Part shown: one piece after another, positions 1-8,458 of the stretch
Position numbering within the stretch: the stretch's first letter is position 1
Layout: each line of letters starts with the position of its first letter
Source: Burkholderiales bacterium
GTDB lineage: Bacteria; Pseudomonadota; Gammaproteobacteria; Burkholderiales; Burkholderiaceae_C
Length of the DNA: 8,458 bases
Assembly (NCBI GenBank): GCA_025352345.1
Contig: JANXTP010000057.1
Location: 1-8,458 of the forward strand
Direction: 5' to 3'
Position numbers and translations under genes: made by a program
The notes under the pieces: model-generated
The model's database searches: none
The model's input: the letters and a program-made list of their open reading frames with translations, nothing else
Told to the model about the DNA's origin: nothing

Positions 1-981
1 GGGCCGGGCAAGCCGCTGGACACGAACCACTTCTTCGTCATCGGCATCAACAACCCGGGCTCGTGTTTCGGCTCAACCGGCCCGACGCACCTCAATCCGG
101 CCACACAACAACCTTATGGTGCCGACTTCCCTGTCGTGACGGTCGAGGACTGGGTCGATGCGCAGGCCCGGTTGTGCGATGCGCTCGGCATTGACAAGCT
201 CGCCGCGGTGATCGGTGGCAGCCTGGGCGGCATGCAGGCGCTGTGCTGGGCGATGCGCTACCCGCAGCGGCTTGGGCACTGCATCGCGATCGCCACTGCA
301 CCCAACCTGTCGGCGCAGAACATCGCCTTCAACGAAGTTGCCCGGCGCGCCATCGTCACCGACCCCGACTTCCACGGCGGCCACTACCTGGCGCATGGCA
401 CGGTGCCCAAGCGGGGCCTGCGCGTGGCGCGGATGATCGGCCACATCACCTACCTCAGCGACGACACGATGGACGCCAAGTTCGGCCGCAACCTGCGCGC
501 GGCTGTCTCTGGGGTGACAGACGGCGTGCAAGCCAGAGACGGTGCCACCCCGCGCTACACCACGCAGGACATCGAGTTCGAGATCGAGAGCTACCTGCGC
601 CACCAGGGCGACAAGTTCAGCGAGTACTTCGATGCCAACAGCTACCTGCTGATCACCCGGGTGCTCGACTACTTCGACCCGGCGCGCGAACACGGCGGCG
701 ATCTGTCGGCCGCGTTTGCACAGGCCAGCGCGAAGTTTCAGCTCATCAGCTTCACCACCGACTGGCGCTTCTCGCCAGGGCGTTCGCGCGAGATCGTCAA
801 GGCACTGCTCGACAACCGGCTCGACGTGAGTTACGCCGAGATCGCGGCACCCCATGGCCACGATGCCTTCCTGCTCGACGACCCGCGCTATCACGGTGTA
901 CTGCGTGCGCGCTTCGATCGCATCGCTCGCGAGATCGACACCGATTCGCGTCCGCTGAGCGGCATGAGGATCGCGACATGA
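1..981 (+). CDS. metX: Homoserine O-acyltransferase MetX, 5'-truncated by the window edge
   Basis: Transfers an acetyl or succinyl group to the homoserine hydroxyl, the first committed step of methionine synthesis, in the cytoplasm. Frame 1 is open from base 1 and gives 326 residues; the family is usually about 370-400 long, so some 50-60 N-terminal residues lie outside the window. It is an alpha/beta-hydrolase fold protein. Visible motifs are the loop NNPGSCFGSTGP near residues 18-29, the nucleophile elbow GGSLGGMQ with the catalytic Ser at residue 74 (bases 220-222), the Asp-bearing TTDWRFSP, and the catalytic His in PHGHDAFLLDDPRYH near the C-terminus. The long match around FSEYFDANSYLLITR is typical of proteobacterial MetX. 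It overlaps metW by 4 bp (ATGA), implying coupled translation. An unusual loop at residues 167-184 is noted separately. The acyl donor cannot be decided here; many proteobacterial MetX enzymes use succinyl-CoA. Confidence 0.95.
   Translation, partial: GPGKPLDTNHFFVIGINNPGSCFGSTGPTHLNPATQQPYGADFPVVTVEDWVDAQARLCDALGIDKLAAVIGGSLGGMQALCWAMRYPQRLGHCIAIATAPNLSAQNIAFNEVARRAIVTDPDFHGGHYLAHGTVPKRGLRVARMIGHITYLSDDTMDAKFGRNLRAAVSGVTDGVQARDGATPRYTTQDIEFEIESYLRHQGDKFSEYFDANSYLLITRVLDYFDPAREHGGDLSAAFAQASAKFQLISFTTDWRFSPGRSREIVKALLDNRLDVSYAEIAAPHGHDAFLLDDPRYHGVLRARFDRIAREIDTDSRPLSGMRIAT
503..542 (+). repeat. Short inverted repeat inside metX
   Basis: GTCTCTGG (505-512) and CCAGAGAC (533-540) are perfect inverted copies separated by 20 bases. 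One wobble pair and one C-G pair extend the stem to 503/542. A smaller alternative stem pairs CTGTC (503-507) with GACAG (516-520). The segment is in frame, and its codons (TCT, GGG, ACA, CAA, AGA) are ones this gene otherwise mostly avoids. It falls in a loop that looks longer than I remember from related MetX proteins. That it is an inserted element is inference. Confidence 0.6.
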
Positions 982-1562
982 GCGACCGTCACGACCTCAA
1001 ACTGATCGCCGGCCTGGTGCCGAACGGTTCGCGTGTGCTCGACCTGGGTTGCGGCTCGGGCGAGACCCTCGCCTACCTGTGCGACCGCCGCGCGTGCAGC
1101 GGCTACGGCATCGAGATCGCCGACGCCAATGTGCTGGCCTGCGAGCAGCGCGGCGTCAACGTGATCCAGCTCAACCTCGAAGAGGGCCTGGCGATCTTCG
1201 ACGACCAGAGCTTCGATGTGGTGCTGCAAATCGACACCCTGCAACACCTGCGCAATACCGAGCGGATGCTGATGGAAACCGCGCGGGTGGGCCGCATCGG
1301 CATCGTCAGCTTCCCGAATTTCGCGCACTGGGCGAACCGGCTGAGCGTGGTACAAGGCCGTATGCCGGTGACCAAGGCGCTGCCCTACGAGTGGTACGAC
1401 ACGCCGAACATTCGCGTCAGCACCTATGCCGATTTCGAGGTGCTGGCGCGCCGCTGCGGGCTGCGCATCCTCGATGCGTTCGGCATCCGACATGGTGAGT
1501 GCGTGCGGCACTGGCCGAACCTGATGGCCAGCGTGGCGGTGTTCAAGTTCGAGCGCGCTTAG
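978..1562 (+). CDS. metW: MetW, methionine biosynthesis methyltransferase-fold protein
   Basis: A 194-residue class I SAM-dependent methyltransferase-fold protein of the MetW family, which occurs next to metX in many proteobacteria. In some species MetW is needed for full MetX activity, but its own reaction is not settled. Motif I, VLDLGCGSGET, lies at residues 20-30 and would bind S-adenosylmethionine. The acidic end of strand beta2 is in YGIEIADAN near residues 43-51. The family signatures LQIDTLQHLRN, VSFPNFAHWANR and LPYEWYDTPNIR follow in order. Length and N-terminus fit complete MetW proteins. The ATG shares its bases with the metX stop (ATGA), so the two genes are almost certainly cotranscribed and translationally coupled. 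The last 20 bases overlap the end of the convergent repressor gene. Confidence 0.95.
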   Translation: MSDRHDLKLIAGLVPNGSRVLDLGCGSGETLAYLCDRRACSGYGIEIADANVLACEQRGVNVIQLNLEEGLAIFDDQSFDVVLQIDTLQHLRNTERMLMETARVGRIGIVSFPNFAHWANRLSVVQGRMPVTKALPYEWYDTPNIRVSTYADFEVLARRCGLRILDAFGIRHGECVRHWPNLMASVAVFKFERA

Positions 1563-2202
1563 CCCCGGCCGTGGTGGGCACCGGTCTGGGCTGTGCCAGC
1601 CCCGCCAGGTAGGCGTTGAGTGCGTGCGTGCCGACCTTGACCAGATCGAAGGCCTTCGGGTCAAGCAACCAGTTCTCGATCAGCCCGGAGATCAGCGCAT
1701 GCAGCGCAATCGCACTGGCGCGTGCTGGCACCCGGCGATCGATCTGCCCCTCAGCCATGGCGCGCTTCAGGCCGATGGCCACCTGATCGATCAAACCGAC
1801 GCGGGTGGCAACACGTTTGTCGCGCACAGCCAGCAACTCGTCCACGTATTCAAGCTTCTGCATCTTGATCACGAACACACGCTGCACCTGAGGGCAGGCC
1901 ACCGTCTTGCGCAGCGCGTTGAGCAGGCTGTTGCGCACCTCGTGCAGTGGATCGACGGTGTTCGGATCGGCCGACCGGCTGATCGCTTCTTCGAGCGGCA
2001 AGGTCACGCGCTGGAACATCGCGTTGACCAGATCGGCCTTGTTGTCGAAGTGCCAGTAGATGGCGCCACGCGTCACGCAGGCGGCCTGGGCAATCTCTTG
2101 CAGCGAACAGCGCGACACGCCGCGCTGCTCGAAAACGAGCTCCGCCGCATCCAGGATGCGGTCGCGGGTGATCAGCGCGTCCTCCTTGGTCTTGCGTGCC
2201 AT
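1543..2202 (-). CDS. acrR: TetR-family repressor of the RND efflux operon (AcrR/TtgR type)
   Basis: A 219-residue TetR-family regulator, close to the roughly 210-215 usual for AcrR, TtgR and SmeT. The N-terminus begins MARKTKED, almost identical to E. coli AcrR as I recall it, which fixes the start. The helix-turn-helix spans about residues 33-52, with recognition-helix sequence VTRGAIYWHF, a hallmark of this subgroup. The rest is the variable all-helical ligand-binding and dimerisation domain. A GGAGG ribosome site (2209-2213) sits 6 bases before the ATG. The gene is divergent from the efflux operon and separated from it by a palindrome matching the acr operator, so repression of both itself and the pump, relieved by hydrophobic drugs, is the likely role. 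The symbol is by similarity; ttgR or smeT would be equally apt. The 3' end overlaps metW on the opposite strand. Confidence 0.93.
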   Translation of the reverse strand: MARKTKEDALITRDRILDAAELVFEQRGVSRCSLQEIAQAACVTRGAIYWHFDNKADLVNAMFQRVTLPLEEAISRSADPNTVDPLHEVRNSLLNALRKTVACPQVQRVFVIKMQKLEYVDELLAVRDKRVATRVGLIDQVAIGLKRAMAEGQIDRRVPARASAIALHALISGLIENWLLDPKAFDLVKVGTHALNAYLAGLAQPRPVPTTAGAKRART

Positions 2203-2208
2203 CGAGGG

Positions 2209-2213
2209 CCTCC
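2209..2213 (-). promoter_or_regulatory. Ribosome binding site of the TetR repressor gene
   Basis: On the reverse strand GGAGG stands 6 bases upstream of the ATG at 2202. Together with the AcrR-like N-terminus it settles the start. Confidence 0.75.
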
Positions 2214-2224
2214 AGAGCTCTTAA

Positions 2225-2246
2225 ACATACAGACACGAATGTATGT
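2225..2246. promoter_or_regulatory. AcrR/TtgR-type operator between repressor and efflux operon
   Basis: A palindrome ACATAC-N10-GTATGT, with perfect 6-bp half-sites, is centred between bases 2235 and 2236. The E. coli acrR-acrA operator has, as I recall, the same half-sites with the same 10-base spacer and also reads GAAT before the right half-site. It lies 22 bases before the repressor ATG and 93 bases before the adaptor ATG, so one site could control both directions. Weak promoter-like hexamers overlap it on the forward strand (TTAAAC at 2221-2226, TAGACT at 2246-2251, spacing 19), but I would not assign start sites from these. Confidence 0.87.
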
Positions 2247-2263
2247 AGACTAGCCTCTTTTCG

Positions 2264-2281
2264 TTCGGATGGTGATCCGAA
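2264..2281. repeat. Second palindrome in the efflux operon leader
   Basis: TTCGGAT (2264-2270) and ATCCGAA (2275-2281) are perfect inverted copies around the four bases GGTG. As RNA this would be a 7-bp hairpin in the 5' leader; as DNA it would be an 18-bp operator-like dyad. It is unrelated in sequence to the acr-type operator 18 bases upstream. A smaller dyad, TTTGC-CGC-GCAAA, follows at 2302-2314. No run of T follows either, so they are not ordinary terminators. The function is unknown. Confidence 0.6.
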
Positions 2282-2339
2282 TCAACCCGCCCGCTGCCCG
2301 CTTTGCCGCGCAAAAGGCGCCCTCAGAGGACAACGCCGC

Positions 2340-3539
2340 ATGCCTGCGCAGACCCGAGCTGGTTTCCCCCTCACCGCGCTGCTCACGGCCCTGCTGTGCG
2401 CGTCGGCAGCGGTCGGGCTGTCGGGCTGCGGCGCGAAATCCGCGGAGGGTCCGGCCAGCGCCCCGGCGCCAGCGGTCGGCGTGATCACCGTGTCGCCGCA
2501 GTCGGTGGGCCTGACCAGCGAACTGCCGGGCCGGCTGGAGGCCACCCGCATCGCGCAGGTGCGCGCCCGTGCGGCCGGCATCCTGCTCAAGCGTGCGTTC
2601 CGCGAAGGCAGCGACGTGAAAGCCGGCCAGCTGCTGTTCCAGATCGACGCCGCACCGTACCGCGCACAACTGCAAAGCGCGCAGGCCGCACAGGCCCGTG
2701 CCGAGGCCAACCGCGAACAGGCGGGTGCGCAGGCGGAGCGCTACAGGCCGCTGCTCGACGCCCACGCGATCAGCCAGCAGGACTACATCAACGCGGTCGC
2801 GTCGTTCAAGCAGGCGGACGCCGATGTGGCGTCGGCGCGCGCCGCCGTGACCACCGCGCAGATCAACCTCGGCTATGCGTCGGTGACCGCGCCGATCTCG
2901 GGCCGCATCGGCCGTGCGCTCGTCACCGAAGGCGCGCTGGTCGGCCAGGGCGATGCGACACCGCTCGCGCTGGTGCAGCAGATCGATCCGATGTATGTGA
3001 ACTTCACCCAGTCGACCACCGAGGTGCTGCGGCTGCGCAAGGCAATCGACGCCGGCAAGCTGCAACGCAGTGGTGCGGCCGATGCCGGCACGGTGCAGGT
3101 GGTGCTCGAAGACGGCAGTGTCTATGCCGCACCGGGCAAGCTGCTGTTTTCTGACCTGACGGTGGACACCACCTCGGGCCAGATCACCTTACGCGCCGAG
3201 GTGCCCAACCCGTCGGGCTTGCTGCTGCCCGGCACTTATGTGCGAGTGCGGATTCAGCAGGCACAGGCCGCTGATGCGGTGCTGGTGCCGCAGCAGGCGG
3301 TGACGCGCTCCCCACAAGGCGACAGCGTGCTGGTGGTTGCCACCGATGGCAAATTCGCGCCGCGCCCGGTGAAGATCGGCGGCGCGCAGAGCGGCCAGTG
3401 GGTGGTGCTCGCCGGGCTCAAGGCGGGCGATCAGGTGATGGTCGACGGCTTCCAGAAGCTGCGCGGTGTGACGGTGGTGAAGCCGGTGCCGTGGCAGCCC
3501 GCGGCGTCTGCCGCATCCTCGTCCAAGCCAACGAACTGA
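2340..3539 (+). CDS. acrA: RND efflux periplasmic adaptor lipoprotein (AcrA/MexA/TtgA family)
   Basis: Membrane-fusion protein that joins the inner-membrane pump to the outer-membrane channel. The 399-residue product matches AcrA/MexA in length. A lipoprotein signal peptide ends in the lipobox LSGC with the lipidated Cys at residue 30. The first half of the lipoyl domain follows (around VRARAAGILLKRAF, residues 74-87), then an alpha-helical hairpin from about 108 to 170, the second lipoyl half with YASVTAPISGRIG, a beta-barrel domain and a membrane-proximal domain. The hairpin tip carries R134-x3-L138-x6-S145, the RLS motif that contacts TolC-type channels. The ATG is chosen because AGAGGA (2325-2330) precedes it by 9 bases and it yields a proper signal peptide. 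An in-frame upstream GTG at 2196 would run through the operator and is rejected. The transporter gene begins 10 bases after the stop. Confidence 0.95.
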   Translation: MPAQTRAGFPLTALLTALLCASAAVGLSGCGAKSAEGPASAPAPAVGVITVSPQSVGLTSELPGRLEATRIAQVRARAAGILLKRAFREGSDVKAGQLLFQIDAAPYRAQLQSAQAAQARAEANREQAGAQAERYRPLLDAHAISQQDYINAVASFKQADADVASARAAVTTAQINLGYASVTAPISGRIGRALVTEGALVGQGDATPLALVQQIDPMYVNFTQSTTEVLRLRKAIDAGKLQRSGAADAGTVQVVLEDGSVYAAPGKLLFSDLTVDTTSGQITLRAEVPNPSGLLLPGTYVRVRIQQAQAADAVLVPQQAVTRSPQGDSVLVVATDGKFAPRPVKIGGAQSGQWVVLAGLKAGDQVMVDGFQKLRGVTVVKPVPWQPAASAASSSKPTN

Positions 3540-3549
3540 GGGCTGCGCC

Positions 3550-6698
<3,149 letters not shown>

Positions 6699-6702
<4 letters not shown>

Positions 6703-8168
6703 AGGTCTCCCTTCCCATGCAAACCGTCCTGACAATGGCGCGGCTGACCGCGCTGGCGCTGGCGGCGGCCAGCGCCGCCAGCTGTTCGTTCATCCCCGCG
6801 CACGTGCGTCCCGACGAGCCAGTGCCGACCACCTACCCCGGCGACGCGTCGGCCGCCGCGCCGAACGGTCAGGCCGCGGCCGACATCGAGTGGCAACGCT
6901 ACTTCGGTGATGCTCGCCTGCAGCGGCTGATCGACGCCGCGCTGCAGCACAACCGCGACCTGCGCATCGCGGTGCTGAACATCGAGCAGGCCCGCGCGCA
7001 GTACCAGGTGCGCCGCGCTGACGAGTTGCCCACCGTCAACGCCGGCGCCACCGCCTTGCGCCAGCCAAAGGTGGGCGGCAGCGGCGGCAGCGGCGGCAGC
7101 ATCAGCAGCACCTACACCGCAGGTCTGCAGATCACCTCCTATGAGTTCGACTTCTTCGGCCGCGTGCGCAGCCTGAGCCAGGCGCAACTGGCGCAGTTCC
7201 TCGGCACCGAGGAAGCGCGCAAGACGGTGCAGATCAGCCTGATCGCCTCGGTCGCCAGCGGCTGGCTCGGCCTGCTGGCCGACGATGAACTGCTGGCCGT
7301 GACGCGGCGCACGCTCAGCACCCGCGAAGAATCGATGAAGCTGACGCAGCTGAAGTTCGACCACGGCGCGTCGTCCGAACTCGACGTGCGACAGGCTGAA
7401 TCGCTGCTCGAAGGTGCACGCGTCGCGCTGGCGCAGCAACTGCGGCAGCGGGCGCAGGACGAGAACGCGCTGGCGCTGCTGCTCGGTCAGCCGGTGCCCG
7501 CCGATGCGCTGGCGGCAACGGCCCCGACCGGCGACATCGCCACCTCGGCGCTCGCCGAGACGGTGCTGCCCGACCTCCCCGCCGGTCTGCCCTCGGACCT
7601 GCTGAACCGCCGGCCCGACATCCGCCAAGCCGAGCAGCAACTCATCGCAGCCAACGCCAACATCGGTGCGGCCCGCGCGGCGTTTTTCCCGCGCATCACA
7701 CTCAGCACCAACATCGGCAGCGCCAGCACCGAACTGTCGGGCCTGTTCAAGGCGGGCTCCTTCGCCTGGAGCTTCGCGCCGCAGTTGGTACTGCCGCTCT
7801 TCGATGCCGGGCGCAACCAGGCGAATCTGGATGCCGCCCAGGTCGGCCGCGACATCGCCGTCGCGCAGTACGAACGTGCGGTGCAAAGCGCCTTCCGCGA
7901 AGTCGCCGATGCACTGGCTGGCCGCGCCACGCTGGGCAATCAACTGCGCGCCCAGCAGGCACAGGCGAAGGCCGAGGAAACGCGAACCAAGCTGGCCGAC
8001 CTGCGTTACCGTAATGGGGCGGCCAGCTACCTCGAAGTGCTCGATGCGCAGCGCTCGCTGTTCACCGCGCAGCAAGCCGTGGTGCAGGTGCAAGCGGCAG
8101 AGCGACAGAACCGGGTCACGCTGTACAAGGTGCTGGGCGGTGGATGGAAATCCGCAGTTTCTCAGTGA
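6699..8168 (+). CDS. oprM: Outer-membrane efflux channel lipoprotein (NodT/OprM/TtgC family)
   Basis: Forms the trimeric beta-barrel and alpha-barrel duct that completes the tripartite pump. The 489-residue product fits the NodT family of outer-membrane factors. A signal peptide ends at AASC, making Cys29 the probable lipidated residue, although Ala replaces the usual Leu at position -3. The first repeat includes WQRYFGDARLQRLIDAAL (from 65) and the barrel-strand motif ITSYEFDFFGRVRS (from 145). The second repeat carries the family signature PSDLLNRRPDIRQAEQQL (298-315), then NANIGAARAAFFPRITL and YLEVLDAQRSL near the end. A GGS repeat lies at residues 126-134 in the predicted first surface loop. 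The start is fixed by the ATGA overlap and a strong Shine-Dalgarno sequence. The symbol follows OprM by similarity; ttgC-type naming would serve equally. It is the last gene of the operon. Confidence 0.94.
7074..7100 (+). repeat. Three exact tandem copies of GGCGGCAGC in the channel gene
   Basis: The 9-base unit GGCGGCAGC is repeated three times without change and encodes Gly-Gly-Ser three times (residues 126-134). It stands between LRQPKV and STYTAG, where OprM-like proteins turn between the first two barrel strands at the cell surface, so the repeat probably forms a flexible extracellular loop. Copy-number change by slippage would keep the frame. Confidence 0.8.
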
Positions 8169-8204
8169 GTTCTGGGCGAGTTTGAACATATTCCGTCAAC
8201 CGCA

Positions 8205-8270
8205 GTTAGCGCGTGAGCGCTGCGCCGTGTCGCTGGGTTGCGTTCATGTCCCCCGGGCCGGTTCGCTAAC
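8205..8270. repeat. 66-bp segment bounded by 7-bp inverted repeats
   Basis: GTTAGCG (8205-8211) and CGCTAAC (8264-8270) are perfect inverted copies at the ends of a 66-bp GC-rich segment. Each end also forms part of its own small hairpin (8208-8221 and 8259-8272), so alternative pairings compete. The short arms could arise by chance; the coincidence of the arms with two further hairpins is the reason for listing it. Confidence 0.4.
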
Positions 8271-8294
8271 CGTCCGCTTCGGGTCATATCCCGT

Positions 8295-8450
8295 CGGCCC
8301 TCCTCCTTTACTTCACTCCACACAGCGACCCATCACAGCGCTCCTTAAACCACCATAGCGCGCGGAGCTTGAGATCCGTAGTGGGCGACGGTGGTACCTG
8401 CTGCCGAGGGCGTGGGGTGACCGGCGCAGCGAAGTAAAGGCGGAGGGCCG
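8295..8450. repeat. 20-bp near-perfect inverted repeat, arms 116 bp apart
   Basis: The left arm GGCCCTCCTCCTTTACTTC (8296-8314) and the right arm GAAGTAAAGGCGGAGGGCC (8431-8449) are inverted copies with one mismatch in 19. One further outer pair (8295/8450) makes 20 positions, and similarity continues outward with a short gap (CCG at 8291-8293 against CGG at 8454-8456). The 116 bases between arms include a smaller dyad, ACCACC (8349-8354) with GGTGGT (8390-8395). It could be a small non-autonomous element, two inverted copies of a dispersed repeat, or the stem of a structured RNA. No target-site duplication is evident. Confidence 0.7.
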
Positions 8451-8458
8451 GATCGGTT

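Larger units (their letters stand above)
8169..8458. other. Right-edge noncoding region rich in inverted repeats
   Basis: These 290 bases follow the efflux operon and hold no ORF with a recognisable product on either strand. No hairpin followed by a T run is visible, so the operon's terminator is not identified. Present instead are a 5-bp hairpin AGCGC-GTGA-GCGCT (8208-8221), a 5-bp hairpin CGGTT-CGCT-AACCG (8259-8272), an inverted pair GTTAGCG/CGCTAAC (8205-8211 and 8264-8270), and the long inverted repeat at 8295-8450. The density of dyads suggests a repeat element or structured RNA rather than ordinary spacer. Confidence 0.6.

Noticed and set aside
73..894. 273-codon reverse-strand ORF opposite metX
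   Set aside because: It lies opposite metX, which has clear catalytic motifs. Its composition (many Arg, Ala, Val, Asp) is typical of antisense frames in GC-rich genes, and no domain is visible.
1588..1602. Hairpin GGGCT-GTGCC-AGCCC as a terminator for metXW
   Set aside because: Only 5 bp, no following T run, and located in the coding sequence of the convergent repressor gene.
2196..2339. Upstream extension of the adaptor from a GTG at 2196
   Set aside because: It would place the acr-type operator and both leader dyads in coding sequence and bury the lipoprotein signal peptide inside the protein. The ATG at 2340 has a good ribosome site and a proper N-terminus.
2269..2484. 71-codon forward ORF in the leader as a possible regulatory leader peptide
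   Set aside because: It has no ribosome site, its composition is Arg/Ala/Pro-rich out-of-frame noise, and it mostly overlaps the adaptor in another frame.
8205..8458. Integron attC site
   Set aside because: An attC needs RYYYAAC first and GTTRRRY last. Here GTTAGCG comes first and CGCTAAC last, neither fits the consensus exactly, and no closing GTTRRRY partner follows CGCTAAC before the window ends.

Overview
The window is GC-rich, with dense genes that use G/C third positions. It reads as a chromosomal piece from a betaproteobacterium, most likely in Burkholderiales. This rests on the adjacent overlapping metX-metW pair, on protein motifs typical of that group, and on codon use. The genus cannot be fixed from the sequence alone.

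Layout: (1) 1-1562 holds the 3' part of metX (homoserine O-acyltransferase, methionine synthesis) and the complete metW, joined by an ATGA overlap. (2) 1543-2202, reverse strand, is an AcrR/TtgR-type TetR repressor whose 3' end overlaps the end of metW by 20 bp. (3) 2203-2339 is the divergent control region. It contains a palindrome, ACATAC-N10-GTATGT, with the same half-sites and spacing as the E. coli acr operator, followed by a leader with a second, unrelated palindrome. (4) 2340-8168 is a complete three-gene RND efflux operon: periplasmic adaptor lipoprotein, inner-membrane HAE1 transporter, and NodT-type outer-membrane channel lipoprotein. (5) 8169-8458 has no convincing gene but is rich in inverted repeats, including a 20-bp near-perfect pair 116 bp apart that suggests a mobile or dispersed repeat.

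How it works together: MetX activates homoserine for methionine synthesis, and MetW is its usual methyltransferase-fold partner. The TetR protein probably binds the shared operator and represses itself and the pump until a drug or solvent ligand releases it. The adaptor, transporter and channel then form one tripartite pump across the envelope, in the manner of AcrAB-TolC, MexAB-OprM and TtgABC.

I found no wholly new multi-gene system. The points most worth a second look are a small palindromic, rare-codon-rich insert in the metX reading frame, the second palindrome in the pump leader, the replacement of a drug-pocket phenylalanine by isoleucine in the transporter, an in-frame GGS repeat in a predicted surface loop of the channel, and the inverted-repeat region at the right edge.
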